A stretch of 64,000 bases of DNA from Gemmatimonas phototrophica (GTDB taxonomy: Bacteria; Gemmatimonadota; Gemmatimonadetes; Gemmatimonadales; Gemmatimonadaceae), in assembly GCF_000695095.2 (NCBI RefSeq), contig NZ_CP011454.1:1922001-1986000 (forward strand), written 5' to 3'. Positions 28,796 to 37,684 of the stretch are shown here, piece after piece. A model generated the notes under the pieces. The model saw nothing but the letters and a program-made list of their open reading frames with translations. It had not been told where the DNA came from and searched no databases. Position 1 is the stretch's first letter. The number at the start of each line of letters is the position of its first letter. The position numbers and the translations under genes are program-made.

Positions 28796-29967
28796 CCGCT
28801 GCGGGGAGCAACAGCGCAGGCGTGGCGCCGCGCCGAGATACGGCGAGCGCGCGTCTGCGTATTGCCGTGGTGAATTGGCAATGCCGGGATAATCCCCTGG
28901 CTGGTGGGGCGGAAATCCACCTGCACGAGATCTTCGGACGGTTGGCCGCCATGGGGCACGAGGTCGTGCTGCTGTGCGGCGGCTGGCCGGGCTGTCCGCC
29001 CCGCGCCACGCTTGATGGCATCGAGGTGCATCGCGTGGGCACCCGGCAGACGTTCCCCTTTCTGGCCCGTCGCTACTGGCACACCCATCTCGCCCCGCGC
29101 GGCTTCGATGTGCTGGTGGAAGACATCAATAAGGTGCCGCTGTTCACGCCAACCTGGCGTGCCCCCAAGCTGGTCGCGCTGGTCCCCCACCTCTTTGGTG
29201 GAACCGCTTTCCAGGAATTGGCCGCCCCACTCGCCACCGCCGTCTGGCTTTCCGAAAAGCCGCTGCCCTGGTTCTATCGCCGATATGCCTTTGAGGCCAT
29301 CAGCGAAAGCACCAAGGAAGACCTGGTGCAGCGCGGCATCGCTGCCGACCGGATTCGCGTCATTTTCCCCGGAATCGATAGCCAACACTATACGCCTGAT
29401 CCCTCCCAAAGGGCGACTCGCCCCACATTTGCGTATCTGGGTCGCCTAAAGAAGTATAAGGGAGTAGATCTTGTCCTCAGGGCCTTTGCCGCCTGCGACG
29501 TTCCCGAGGCCACGCTGGAGATTGCCGGAGCTGGCGAGTTTCGCGCCGAGCTTGAGCAATTGGCGGGAACCCTTGGGGTTGCTTCGCGGGTACGGTTTTT
29601 AGGACGAATTGACGAGACTGAGAAGTGCGCCTTGCTTCGACGGGCTTGGGCGACGGTTTTCGCATCACCAAAGGAGGGGTGGGGCATTACGAACCTGGAG
29701 GCAGCAGCGAGCGGAACTCCGGTGATTGCGTCGAACTCCCCGGGAATTCGTGAGTCCGTGAGGCACGGCGAAACAGGGTTTCTCGTGAAACACGGAGACG
29801 TGGCTGCCATGGCTGGTTGCATGCGGCGCCTCAGCGACGAGCGGACGCTCGTCGAACACCTGGGGGCCAATGCACGACGCTTCGCCGAGGGCTTTACCTG
29901 GGCGAACGCCGCGAAGGAGACCGAAGCCCACCTCCGTGAGGTGGTGGGAAGGGAGGAAGGTCGCTGA
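28792..29967 (+). CDS. GT4-family glycosyltransferase
   Basis: This 391-residue GT-B glycosyltransferase has an acceptor-side start RIAVVNWQCRDNPLAGGAEIHLHEIFGRLA, the linker VIFPGIDSQHY, and a donor-binding domain with YLGRLKKYKGVDLVLRAF, EGWGITNLEAAASGTPVIAS and GETGFLVKHGD. It probably adds a sugar to an envelope lipid, protein or glycan; the acceptor is unknown. It overlaps nusB by 4 nt and hpf by 1 nt. From about 29385 to 29800 codon use drifts to more A/T third positions than in its neighbours. Confidence 0.88.
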   Translation: MTAAGSNSAGVAPRRDTASARLRIAVVNWQCRDNPLAGGAEIHLHEIFGRLAAMGHEVVLLCGGWPGCPPRATLDGIEVHRVGTRQTFPFLARRYWHTHLAPRGFDVLVEDINKVPLFTPTWRAPKLVALVPHLFGGTAFQELAAPLATAVWLSEKPLPWFYRRYAFEAISESTKEDLVQRGIAADRIRVIFPGIDSQHYTPDPSQRATRPTFAYLGRLKKYKGVDLVLRAFAACDVPEATLEIAGAGEFRAELEQLAGTLGVASRVRFLGRIDETEKCALLRRAWATVFASPKEGWGITNLEAAASGTPVIASNSPGIRESVRHGETGFLVKHGDVAAMAGCMRRLSDERTLVEHLGANARRFAEGFTWANAAKETEAHLREVVGREEGR

Positions 29968-30278
29968 TGGAGATCATCCTGCACGCGCACCACGCGGAAG
30001 TGACGGAGTCGCTTCGCACCCAGGCCGAATCGGCCATCCGCCGCATTGCGACACGATTGCACCACGTCGCCAATGCCATCGTACGATTTGTCGGTGACGG
30101 GCCCACCCGTCGCGTCGAAATCGTGCTCCGCGGAACCCGCCATCGAGAACTCTTCGCCGTGGCCGACGCGCATGCCTTTGCGCCGGCACTCAGCACGGCA
30201 GTGCACCGCCTCGAAAGCCAGGTGGCCAGCGTGCGTCGATCCCGCCGGGTACCTCGCAATGGAGATCGCACCGGGTGA
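29967..30278 (+). CDS. hpf: Ribosome hibernation promoting factor, short form
   Basis: This 103-residue protein has the HPF/RaiA beta-alpha-beta-beta-beta-alpha pattern: MEIILHAHHAEVTESLRTQAESAIRRI, then VRFVGDGPTRRVEIVL and a final helix. It lacks the C-terminal dimerisation domain of long HPF, so it would act like the short form that binds the 30S decoding region and aids 100S formation. It overlaps the upstream gene by one base and hprK by 4 nt. A link of hpf with PTS genes is known from rpoN-type operons, but no rpoN is present here. Confidence 0.82.
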   Translation: MEIILHAHHAEVTESLRTQAESAIRRIATRLHHVANAIVRFVGDGPTRRVEIVLRGTRHRELFAVADAHAFAPALSTAVHRLESQVASVRRSRRVPRNGDRTG

Positions 30279-31249
30279 GCAAACGCCTGACCGTAGGCAT
30301 GCTCTACGAGCAAATGAAGGATGTGCTCGAATTGGAGCTGCTCGGCCCGGCCACCGGTCTCGATCGCGAGATCACGAGCCCCGAGGCGTCAAGCCCGGGG
30401 CTCGTCCTTGCCGGCTACATCAATCGCTTTCCGTATCAGCGCATTCAGGTGCTCGGCGAAACCGAGATCACCTACCTGCAGTCGCTCGACGAGGCGCAGC
30501 GCGCCACCAATCTCGAGCAGTTCTTCGGATTCCCCATCCCCTGCGCGTTCATCACCAAGGCGCTCGAGCCACCTGAGCCACTCATGCGTCTGGCGGATGA
30601 CGCCGGCATGACGGTGCTCCGCTCGCGTCTCAAGACCGCCGAGTTCTACCGGCTCATCAAACCGTTTCTCGCCGACCAGTTTGCGCCCACCACCACCATG
30701 CATGGATCGCTCGCCGACGTGTATGGGGTCGGGTTGTTCTTTACCGGAAAGAGCGGGATCGGGAAATCGGAGTGCGTGCTGGATCTGGTGGAGCGTGGCC
30801 ATCGGCTGGTGGCCGATGACCTCGTATTCGTGTCGCGCCGTGGCAACGATGTGCTCATCGGCAAGGGCCATGAGCTACAGCGTCATTTTATGGAAATTCG
30901 TGGCGTTGGGTTGTTGGATATTCCGGCCATCTTCGGTATCCATGCCGTGCGTCAGCAGAAGCGGCTCGAAGTCGTGGTGGTATTGGAAGAGTGGGATGCC
31001 GATGCGCAGGTCGATCGCACCGGACTGGACGTGCAGACCATCGACGTCCTCGGCGTGGAGATCCCCAAGATCACGGTGCATCTCAACCCCGGAAAAAACA
31101 TCACGGTCATCGCCGAAGTCATCGCCATGAACCATCTCCTGCGCTATTATCGCGGGTACGACACCGCGACCGCGTTCAACGAACGACTGATTGGCCAGAT
31201 GCGCCGGAAGTCGGACGTGCAGCGCTACCTGCAGGAGGATGACGAGTAG
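30275..31249 (+). CDS. hprK: HPr kinase/phosphorylase
   Basis: This 324-residue bifunctional enzyme phosphorylates HPr on Ser46 and can reverse the reaction. The Walker A motif FTGKSGIGKSE is at residues about 156-166, ADDLVF provides the acidic pair, and the family signature EIRGVGLLDIPAIFG is intact. The N-terminal domain is also full length. The target serine is visible in the HPr encoded 2.5 kb downstream in the same operon. The GTG start overlaps hpf as GTGA. Confidence 0.95.
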   Translation: MSKRLTVGMLYEQMKDVLELELLGPATGLDREITSPEASSPGLVLAGYINRFPYQRIQVLGETEITYLQSLDEAQRATNLEQFFGFPIPCAFITKALEPPEPLMRLADDAGMTVLRSRLKTAEFYRLIKPFLADQFAPTTTMHGSLADVYGVGLFFTGKSGIGKSECVLDLVERGHRLVADDLVFVSRRGNDVLIGKGHELQRHFMEIRGVGLLDIPAIFGIHAVRQQKRLEVVVVLEEWDADAQVDRTGLDVQTIDVLGVEIPKITVHLNPGKNITVIAEVIAMNHLLRYYRGYDTATAFNERLIGQMRRKSDVQRYLQEDDE

Positions 31250-31650
31250 TGTCCGATGGGGTTGAGCAGGAAACGCCAGTGCGAGCAATCGTGGCCGGGC
31301 ACGGCACTTTTGCCAGTGGTATCATCTCGGCTGTTGACCAGATAACCGGTCGCGGGGGGCAGTTCGTTGCCTTCTCCAACACCGGTCTGGGGCTGGACGA
31401 TATTCAGGGAACACTGGCGGCGGCGCTTGACGCCAGCCACGCGCGGGTGATCTTCACCGATCTTCCGGCTGGAAGCTGCACCATGGCGGTGCGCCGTATG
31501 ATTCGTGATCGCCCCGGTGTGCTGTTGGTTACCGGAATCAATCTTTCGTTGCTGCTCGACTTTGCCATGCAGGACGACGCCGATCCCGCGCATGCCGTTC
31601 AGGCGGCGCTGGACCGGGGCCGCGCCTCCATGGTCGTGCACGGCGCCTGA
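31249..31650 (+). CDS. PTS mannose/fructose/sorbose family EIIA component
   Basis: This 133-residue single-domain EIIA of the mannose family has its phosphorylatable histidine in VAGHGTFASGI, followed by IFTDLPAGSCTMAVRR and LLVTGINLSLLLDF. It takes the phosphoryl group from HPr and passes it to EIIB. The GTG start shares one base with the hprK stop. It is the first of four adjacent EII genes in A-B-C-D order, so the permease is complete. Confidence 0.87.
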   Translation: MSDGVEQETPVRAIVAGHGTFASGIISAVDQITGRGGQFVAFSNTGLGLDDIQGTLAAALDASHARVIFTDLPAGSCTMAVRRMIRDRPGVLLVTGINLSLLLDFAMQDDADPAHAVQAALDRGRASMVVHGA

Positions 31651-31685
31651 TCGCCGACGCTGCGTCGCGACCTCCTACCGTTCGC

Positions 31686-32180
31686 ATGCCCATCGCGCTT
31701 TATCGTATCGATGATCGTCTCATTCACGGCCAGGTGGTCGTGGGATGGGGGCAACCGCTTGAGCTGGGCTTCATCGTGTTGGTGGACGACGAGGTGGCCT
31801 CCAGTGAGTGGGAGCAGGAGCTGTACCGCATGGGCGTCCCGCCTGAGATGGCGGTGTATTTCCACACGGTTGGTGATGCCGCCAACCAGCTGGCCGAGTT
31901 TGAGCGCAATCCCAAGCCGGGCATTGTCCTGGTGGGTGACATTGGCACCATGCAGCGCCTTGTCACCGCCTCCGCCGGACAGGTGCGAACCGTAAACGTA
32001 GGCGGGGTGCACCATTCTCCCGGACGTGTTGGCCGCTTGCGGTATGTGTTTCTCACGCCGGCCGAGGAAGAAGGCCTGAAGGAGATGGCCGCGCACGGCG
32101 TGGATGTCACCGCGCAAGACGTTCCCTCCGCGCGCCCGGTGCCGCTCGCAGAATTGCTGCAATCCAGTCCGGGCGCCTGA
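31686..32180 (+). CDS. PTS mannose/fructose/sorbose family EIIB component
   Basis: This 164-residue EIIB has its active histidine H14 in YRIDDRLIHGQVVVGW, the diagnostic phosphorylation site of mannose-family IIB proteins. NVGGVHHSPGR and the C-terminal VPSARPVPLAELL fit the family. A 35-bp gap separates it from EIIA, the widest break in this part of the operon. It shares one base with EIIC. The transported sugar cannot be told from the sequence. Confidence 0.92.
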   Translation: MPIALYRIDDRLIHGQVVVGWGQPLELGFIVLVDDEVASSEWEQELYRMGVPPEMAVYFHTVGDAANQLAEFERNPKPGIVLVGDIGTMQRLVTASAGQVRTVNVGGVHHSPGRVGRLRYVFLTPAEEEGLKEMAAHGVDVTAQDVPSARPVPLAELLQSSPGA

Positions 32181-32890
32181 TGGACGGCCTGGCCTTGCTC
32201 GTGGATCTCGTACCGGTGGCGCTGCTGGCAGGCGTGGCGGGACTTGATGTCGTGAGCTTTCCACAGGCCATGATCTCCCGACCTATTGTGGCCGCCACGC
32301 TGGGCGGGGCCTTTCTCGGGGCGCCGGAGGCCGGGCTGGTCTGCGGGACGGCCCTTGAATGCCTGGCTCTTGAGGCGCTCCCGGTGGGGGCCTCCCGTTA
32401 TCCCGAGTGGGGCAGTGCCTCGGTGGTGGCGGGCGCGGTGGCGGCGGTCGGAGCCACGGACTCCTCGTTCCCCGATGTCGGTGCCTTTGCGGTGGCGGTG
32501 CTGGTGGGAATCCTCACCGCCTGGGGCGGTGGTTGGACCATGGTCAAGCATCGCCAGCTGATCGCCCGCTTCGCCCGCCCGCGTCTTGGGCAGCTGGCGG
32601 CTGGCTCACGGAACACGGTCGTCGGGCTGCAGGTGTTCGGGATGACCGCCGACCTCATGCGTGGGGCCATCATCGGAGCCGTGGTGTACCTGCTGTCGCG
32701 CCCGGTCGCCGCCATGGTGAATACCAAATGGACGGTGGACGAAGATCTGTCGCGGGCCATCATTGTGGCCTGTGTGGCGGCGGTGGCCGCGTCGGCGGTC
32801 TGGAAGGACTTCCATGCCATTAGCGGCACACGGCGCCTGTTCGTGGCCTCGCTCGCCGTGGGGACACTGCTCGTGGTGGCCGGTGGCTGA
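32180..32890 (+). CDS. PTS mannose/fructose/sorbose family EIIC component
   Basis: This 236-residue inner-membrane protein has about seven hydrophobic segments. The conserved stretch AMISRPIVAATLGGAFLGAPEAGLVCG followed by LPVGASRYPEWG is typical of mannose-family IIC channels. It partners with the EIID encoded next, whose GTG start lies 8 nt before the EIIC stop. It is slightly shorter than many family members (about 250-270 residues) but complete in pattern. Confidence 0.88.
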   Translation: MDGLALLVDLVPVALLAGVAGLDVVSFPQAMISRPIVAATLGGAFLGAPEAGLVCGTALECLALEALPVGASRYPEWGSASVVAGAVAAVGATDSSFPDVGAFAVAVLVGILTAWGGGWTMVKHRQLIARFARPRLGQLAAGSRNTVVGLQVFGMTADLMRGAIIGAVVYLLSRPVAAMVNTKWTVDEDLSRAIIVACVAAVAASAVWKDFHAISGTRRLFVASLAVGTLLVVAGG

Positions 32891-33731
32891 CGCCGACCTG
32901 CATCCGTCCCCCCTCCCTCCGGTCGCTGCCACGCCGGCAACCGGGACGGCACCGGTATTGCCCCTTCACGACGCGGCGCCACTCCCCACAGGCTTGCGCC
33001 TTTCCATGCTGCTCCGCTGCATGGCCATCCAGGGCTCGTGGAACTACGAAATTCTGGTGGGCAATGGCGTCGGTTTTTGCGTGGAGCCCGCGCTGCGGCA
33101 ACTCCCCGGTGGTGTGGATGGGCCGCTCTACAAGGAGGCGTTGGCTCGACAATCCGTCTACTTCAACGCGCACCCGTACCTCGCGTCGCTGGCTATCGGC
33201 GCCCTGGCGCGCGCTGAACTGGACCAGGTGCCCCCCGTCCGCATTGAACGGTTCCGCACGGCGCTCTGCGGCCCGCTCGGCAGCGTCGGCGACCGTCTGG
33301 TCTGGGCGGCATGGCTCCCGGCGTGCTCCCTCGTGGCGCTGCTGCTCTTCGGCTTTGGCTGGTCCCCGCTTGGAGTCATGGTGGGGTTCCTCTTACTGTA
33401 CAACATCGGACACCTCGCGCTGCGCGACTGGGGACTCCGGGCCGGCTGGCGTTTCGGTCTGCGGGTTGCCACGGCGCTGGGACATCCGGTGCTTCAGCAT
33501 GGCCCGCGCTACATTGGTCTGGTGTCGGCCGTACTTGGGGGGCTCGCGCTCCCGCTGGCGGTCCATCGGGCCATTGGTAGTCAGAACCCGTTGTCGCCAA
33601 TCCCCATGGGAGTAGCGGTTGCTACTCCGGTACTCGCTGTCCTCCTCGTGCGACTGCAAAGCCGTGCCGAGGGATGGCGCGTCGTCCTGTTGTTGCTCGC
33701 GGCTTTTGTCCTTTACTCGGTGGTCCGTTAA
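32883..33731 (+). CDS. PTS mannose/fructose/sorbose family EIID component
   Basis: This 282-residue EIID opens with a proline-rich cytoplasmic leader and then has LLRCMAIQGSWNYEILVGNGVGF, the family landmark around SWNYE, and GPLGSVGDRLVW. A hydrophobic C-terminal half follows (LLLFGFGW, VGFLLLYNIGHLAL, VVLLLLAAFVLYSVV). With EIIC it forms the sugar channel. GTG 32883 overlaps EIIC; the open frame further upstream is a shadow of EIIC. It shares one base with ptsH. Confidence 0.88.
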   Translation: MADADLHPSPLPPVAATPATGTAPVLPLHDAAPLPTGLRLSMLLRCMAIQGSWNYEILVGNGVGFCVEPALRQLPGGVDGPLYKEALARQSVYFNAHPYLASLAIGALARAELDQVPPVRIERFRTALCGPLGSVGDRLVWAAWLPACSLVALLLFGFGWSPLGVMVGFLLLYNIGHLALRDWGLRAGWRFGLRVATALGHPVLQHGPRYIGLVSAVLGGLALPLAVHRAIGSQNPLSPIPMGVAVATPVLAVLLVRLQSRAEGWRVVLLLLAAFVLYSVVR

Positions 33732-33997
33732 TGGCTGAACGATCCGTCCAAATCGTGAACAAGCATGGGCTGCACGCGCGGCCCGCGGCCGAAATGGTGA
33801 AAGCCGCGTCGAAATTCAAGAGCGATATCACCATCTCGCGAGATGATCTCGAGGTGAACGGCAAGAGCATCATGGGCGTCATGATGCTGGCGGCGGAATA
33901 CGGCGCCACCATCACCCTGCGCGCCGCCGGTCCTGATGCGGACGACGCGCTGGAGGCGCTCTCCGCACTGGTGGCGGCGCGCTTCGGAGAGAGCTGA
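33731..33997 (+). CDS. ptsH: PTS phosphocarrier protein HPr
   Basis: This 88-residue HPr has the EI-dependent site His15 in NKHGLHARPA and the regulatory Ser46 in VNGKSIMGVMML at exactly the canonical position. Both the transport and the HprK-dependent control roles are therefore possible. It lies between the EIID gene (one-base overlap) and ptsI (start immediately after the stop). A serine-phosphorylatable HPr together with hprK in one operon is strong evidence for a functional regulatory loop. Confidence 0.96.
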   Translation: MAERSVQIVNKHGLHARPAAEMVKAASKFKSDITISRDDLEVNGKSIMGVMMLAAEYGATITLRAAGPDADDALEALSALVAARFGES

Positions 33998-35734
33998 GTG
34001 CTTTCGGTTCTCCGCGGCATTCCCGCGTCGCCGGGGATCGTCGTGGGCCCCGTGCACCTCCTGCGATGGGAGGTGCCGGAGGTGCGTCATCGACTCGTGG
34101 ATGACAGCAGCATTGAACAGGAAATCGAACGATTCCATGCCGCGGTGGAACGCGCGCGCGAGCGGCTGCGACTGCTGCGTGCCCGCACGGAGGCGCAGGC
34201 CGGACCGGAAGAAGCGGCCATCTTCGATGTGCAGCTGTCTATTCTCGATGATGGCGAGCTGACGAACAGCACCATTGCGCTGATCCGGCAGAATCTGGGG
34301 GCGGAAAAGGCGTTCGACATCGTGCTGTTGGAGTGGCGCCAGCACTTTGCGCGCTCCAGCGCTCCCATGCTGCGCGAAAAGGTGGGCGACCTCACCGACG
34401 TGCACATCCGCGTGCTCTCCATTCTGCTGGATCTGCCCGATCACGATCCGGTGGATGTGCCGCGGGGCAGCAACACCATTCTGGTGACGCACGATCTCAC
34501 GCCGTCGCTCACCATGCAGCTCGATCGCGAGTGCATTGCCGCCATTGCCACGGAAGCGGGAACTGCCACCGCTCATGTGGCCATCCTCGCCCGTTCGCTT
34601 GGACTGCCGGCGGTGGTGGGTCTGCGTAACGCCCTCACCGCGCTGCACGGCGGGGAAATCGTCATTCTCGACGGTGCCGAAGGCACCATGGTGATCTCGC
34701 CGTCCGATCACGAAGTGGATGAAGCCCGGCAACGGGTGGCCGAAGAGGAAGGGCGCGCCGACGTCATTCGCGAATTGGCGCTGAGCGAACCCGTCACGCG
34801 CGATGGGGTCCGCGTGGTAATCCGCGCCAATGTCGATATTCCCGAAGAGTCCGACTACGGCGCCAGCAGTGGTGCCGAAGGGGTCGGCCTCATGCGCACC
34901 GAATTCCTCGTGGTGGGGCGTGCCAGCATGCCCGACGAGGAGGAACAGTATCGTGCCTATACGCGCGTGGTGAAGGCCTTCGCCGGTCAGACGGTCATCA
35001 TCCGCACGTATGATGTCGGAGGGGACAAGCTTCCCGTGGGAGGCTTCCCGCACGAAGCCAATCCCTTCCTGGGGTGGCGGGCCATTCGCATGTGCCTCGA
35101 CGAGAGCGAACTGTTCAAGGTGCAGCTGCGGGCCTTGTTGCGGGCTGCGGTACACGGCGATCTGCGCATCATGTTGCCGCTGGTCGTTACGGTGGACGAA
35201 GTGCGCGAAACGCGTCAGCTGATCAGCGAATGCATTGATGAACTGGCGGCGCGACGCGTCCCCTTCCGTGATGACGTCCCGCTGGGAGTCATGATTGAAA
35301 CTCCCGCCGCCGCGGTGGCCTGCGATACGCTGGTCCGCGACGTGGATTTCTTCAGCATCGGTTCCAACGATCTGGTGCAGTACATGCTGGCCGTCGATCG
35401 TGGCAACGCCAATCTCGCGCCCCGCTTCACGCCGTTCCATCCTGCCGTACTGCGTCTCATGGCACAGGTGCAGGCCACCGGCGCCGCACATGGCATCGAT
35501 GTCTGCGTCTGCGGCGAAATGGCGTCGCAGCCGCTCGCCGTCTTCGCCTTGCTCGGCTTGGGGCTGCGCCAGTTGAGCGTGGCGCCGCGGGCCGTCGCTG
35601 ACGTGAAACGCATCATTCGTGGGGTACGGGCCGAGGTGGCCGCCGACGCCGCCCAAGCCGCCATGGCCTGTAGCACGGCCCGCGAGGCCGAGGTCCTGCT
35701 GCGACGGCGCCTTCGGGCCGAGTTGCAGCTCTAG
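33998..35734 (+). CDS. ptsI: PTS phosphoenolpyruvate-protein phosphotransferase (Enzyme I)
   Basis: This 578-residue Enzyme I has an N-terminal HPr-binding region ([15 protein letters not shown]), the phosphorylatable H193 in [21 protein letters not shown], and a PEP-binding TIM barrel. The barrel shows [60 protein letters not shown] and CGEMAS. It uses PEP to start the phosphorelay to HPr. The GTG start directly abuts the ptsH stop, and the run of coupled genes from argS ends here. Confidence 0.96.
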   Translation: MLSVLRGIPASPGIVVGPVHLLRWEVPEVRHRLVDDSSIEQEIERFHAAVERARERLRLLRARTEAQAGPEEAAIFDVQLSILDDGELTNSTIALIRQNLGAEKAFDIVLLEWRQHFARSSAPMLREKVGDLTDVHIRVLSILLDLPDHDPVDVPRGSNTILVTHDLTPSLTMQLDRECIAAIATEAGTATAHVAILARSLGLPAVVGLRNALTALHGGEIVILDGAEGTMVISPSDHEVDEARQRVAEEEGRADVIRELALSEPVTRDGVRVVIRANVDIPEESDYGASSGAEGVGLMRTEFLVVGRASMPDEEEQYRAYTRVVKAFAGQTVIIRTYDVGGDKLPVGGFPHEANPFLGWRAIRMCLDESELFKVQLRALLRAAVHGDLRIMLPLVVTVDEVRETRQLISECIDELAARRVPFRDDVPLGVMIETPAAAVACDTLVRDVDFFSIGSNDLVQYMLAVDRGNANLAPRFTPFHPAVLRLMAQVQATGAAHGIDVCVCGEMASQPLAVFALLGLGLRQLSVAPRAVADVKRIIRGVRAEVAADAAQAAMACSTAREAEVLLRRRLRAELQL

Positions 35735-35743
35735 GGGTGTTTC

Positions 35744-35767
35744 CCCCGGTGGCACCGTGCCCCGGGG
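35744..35767. terminator. GC-rich hairpin after ptsI
   Basis: CCCCGG-T-GGCA (35744-35754) pairs with TGCC-CCGGGG (35758-35767) through a 10-bp stem with one bulged T and a 3-nt loop. There is no T-tract, so termination here would be weak or Rho-assisted; the position at the end of the long operon is apt. Confidence 0.4.
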
Positions 35768-35778
35768 CCCCGGAACGG

Positions 35779-35807
35779 TTGCAGTTGCCCCGATCCTCCC
35801 CTAGTCT
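35779..35807 (+). promoter_or_regulatory. Candidate sigma-70 promoter for metK
   Basis: TTGCAG at 35779-35784, a 17-bp spacer and TAGTCT at 35802-35807 precede the metK GTG by about 46 bp. The match is moderate, but the position between a hairpin and a housekeeping gene is right. Confidence 0.4.
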
Positions 35808-35853
35808 ACCCAAGACTTTGCGAAGTATTCACTTACCCCGAGACCAGCACCCC

Positions 35854-37023
35854 GTGGCCGATCGTCATCTCTTCACGTCTGAGTCAGTCACCGAAGGACA
35901 CCCGGACAAGATTGCGGACCAGATCTCTGATGCCGTTCTCGATGCCATCCTGACCGTGGATCCCGCCGCGCGCGTGGCATGCGAGACGCTCGTCACGACC
36001 GGCCTCGCTGTCATTGCCGGCGAAATCACGACCACGGCCTACGTGCACTTGCCGGAAATCGTCCGTCAGACCATCGATGGCATTGGCTACAACAATGCGG
36101 AATTCGGTTTCGACGCCAAGACGTGTGCCGTGATGAGCACCATCGATCGGCAGTCGCCGGACATCGCGCAGGGTGTGGATACGGGCGGCGCCGGTGATCA
36201 GGGAATGATGTTCGGCTATGCCACCGACGAAACGCCGGAGCTCATGCCGTTGCCCATCCAGCTGGCGCATGCGCTCACGCATCAGCTCTCGGTGCTCCGC
36301 AAGGACGGCACCTATCCCTGGCTGCGCCCCGACGGCAAGGCACAGGTCTCCGTGGTCTACGAGGGCGACCGTCCAGTGGCTGTGGATACCGTTGTCATTT
36401 CCACCCAGCACGACGAAAAGGTGTCCAACACCAAACTCCGTCGCGCCATCCTCGACGACGTCATCCACGCGACCATCCCCGAAGAGTTCATCGCGCGCCG
36501 CATGAAGACGCACATCAACCCCACCGGCCGGTTTGTCATTGGCGGCCCACAGGGTGATGCCGGCCTCACGGGGCGCAAGATCATTGTGGACACGTACGGT
36601 GGCATGGGGCGTCATGGCGGCGGTGCCTTCAGCGGCAAGGACCCGTCCAAGGTGGATCGCTCGGCCTGCTATGCGGCACGCTGGGTGGCCAAGAACATCG
36701 TGGCCGCCAAACTTGCGCGCCGGTGTGAAGTGCAGGTGGCCTACGCCATTGGTGTGGCCGAACCTGTGTCGGTGTACGTGCAGACGTTTGGCACGGGCGC
36801 GGTGCCTGATCGTGAAATCGAAGCGGCGGTCAATGCCGTCTTCGACCTGACGCCTCGTGGCATCAGCAAGGCGCTCGACCTGCGCAAGCCCATTTATCAA
36901 GCCACGGCCGCCTATGGGCACTTCGGGCGGAAATCCGAAACCATTGGCCGTGGCAAGTCGGCGCGTACCACGTTTACGTGGGAACGCACCGATCGCGTCG
37001 CCGCGCTCAAGAAAGCGCTGTAA
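35854..37023 (+). CDS. metK: S-adenosylmethionine synthetase
   Basis: This 389-residue enzyme makes SAM from methionine and ATP. Diagnostic segments are [33 protein letters not shown], the P-loop-like [21 protein letters not shown], and [21 protein letters not shown] 35854 gives the family-typical start just before HLFTSESV; the frame is open to 35737 but no homologous residues lie there. It has its own upstream promoter candidate. I found no SAM riboswitch in the 119-bp leader. Confidence 0.96.
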   Translation: MADRHLFTSESVTEGHPDKIADQISDAVLDAILTVDPAARVACETLVTTGLAVIAGEITTTAYVHLPEIVRQTIDGIGYNNAEFGFDAKTCAVMSTIDRQSPDIAQGVDTGGAGDQGMMFGYATDETPELMPLPIQLAHALTHQLSVLRKDGTYPWLRPDGKAQVSVVYEGDRPVAVDTVVISTQHDEKVSNTKLRRAILDDVIHATIPEEFIARRMKTHINPTGRFVIGGPQGDAGLTGRKIIVDTYGGMGRHGGGAFSGKDPSKVDRSACYAARWVAKNIVAAKLARRCEVQVAYAIGVAEPVSVYVQTFGTGAVPDREIEAAVNAVFDLTPRGISKALDLRKPIYQATAAYGHFGRKSETIGRGKSARTTFTWERTDRVAALKKAL

Positions 37024-37145
37024 CAGGCGCCCATGGACCTCAACCGACCGCTGGGGCGCCGCCGCCGGATGTTGGCAAGGCGGCGTGCCATGCGGTCGGT
37101 TTGCTCCCGTGGCGGGTATTCTCGGTATCCCCACCCGGAGTCCGC

Positions 37146-37664
37146 ATGATGCAGGAAGTCACCGTGGCCCGCCTCGGCCTCGATAGCGCGACGAATTCGT
37201 ACGTCGTTATCCTGCGCGAAAAGGTGGGCACCCGTGTGCTGCCGATATGGATCGGCAAGCCGGAGGCCGAATCCATTCTCATGCAGATGAATCAACTCAA
37301 GCGCGAGCGCCCGCTCACGCACGATCTCTGCAAAGCGCTCATCACCGGACTCGGCGGAACGCTGCGTCGGGTCAGCATTACGCGCGTGGAGAAGAGCACG
37401 TACTTCGCGGAGATGCAGCTCGAGGGCGCCAACGGCCTCATTGAGGTCGATGCCCGTCCTTCGGACAGTATCGCCATCGCGCTTCGGCTCGATGCCCCGA
37501 TCTACGCGCCAGATGCTCTGCTCTCGGTCATGGAGGTGGATGGCGACGACACGTCGCCCACGCCTCAAGAGACTGGGGAGGACGTGCACGGCCTGTCCGC
37601 CGAGCAATTGCAGGCTTACCTCGAGAATCTCCGGCCGGAAGACTTCGGCAAGTTCATCCCCTGA
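37146..37664 (+). CDS. Bifunctional nuclease family protein (DUF151)
   Basis: This 172-residue protein carries the BFN domain: VARLGLDSATNSYVVILREK, RVLPIWIGKPEAESILM, RPLTHDLCKALI and GLIEVDARPSDSIAIALRLDAPIYA. Archaeal and plant relatives were reported to have DNase/RNase activity; the bacterial role is poorly known. Two consecutive ATG codons (37146 and 37149) follow a GGAG ribosome-binding site. An acidic C-terminal tail may bind partners. It lies alone between metK and an envelope protein gene. Confidence 0.88.
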   Translation: MMQEVTVARLGLDSATNSYVVILREKVGTRVLPIWIGKPEAESILMQMNQLKRERPLTHDLCKALITGLGGTLRRVSITRVEKSTYFAEMQLEGANGLIEVDARPSDSIAIALRLDAPIYAPDALLSVMEVDGDDTSPTPQETGEDVHGLSAEQLQAYLENLRPEDFGKFIP

Positions 37665-37684
37665 GACTCCGTTCACCGTTCCCC

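Noticed and set aside
33728-35755. A 675-codon minus-strand open frame
   Set aside because: It is exactly antisense to ptsH and ptsI and shows no recognisable domain.
35735-35853. Possible SAM riboswitch before metK
   Set aside because: The 119-bp leader shows only a GC-rich hairpin and a promoter candidate; none of the known SAM aptamer cores is present.
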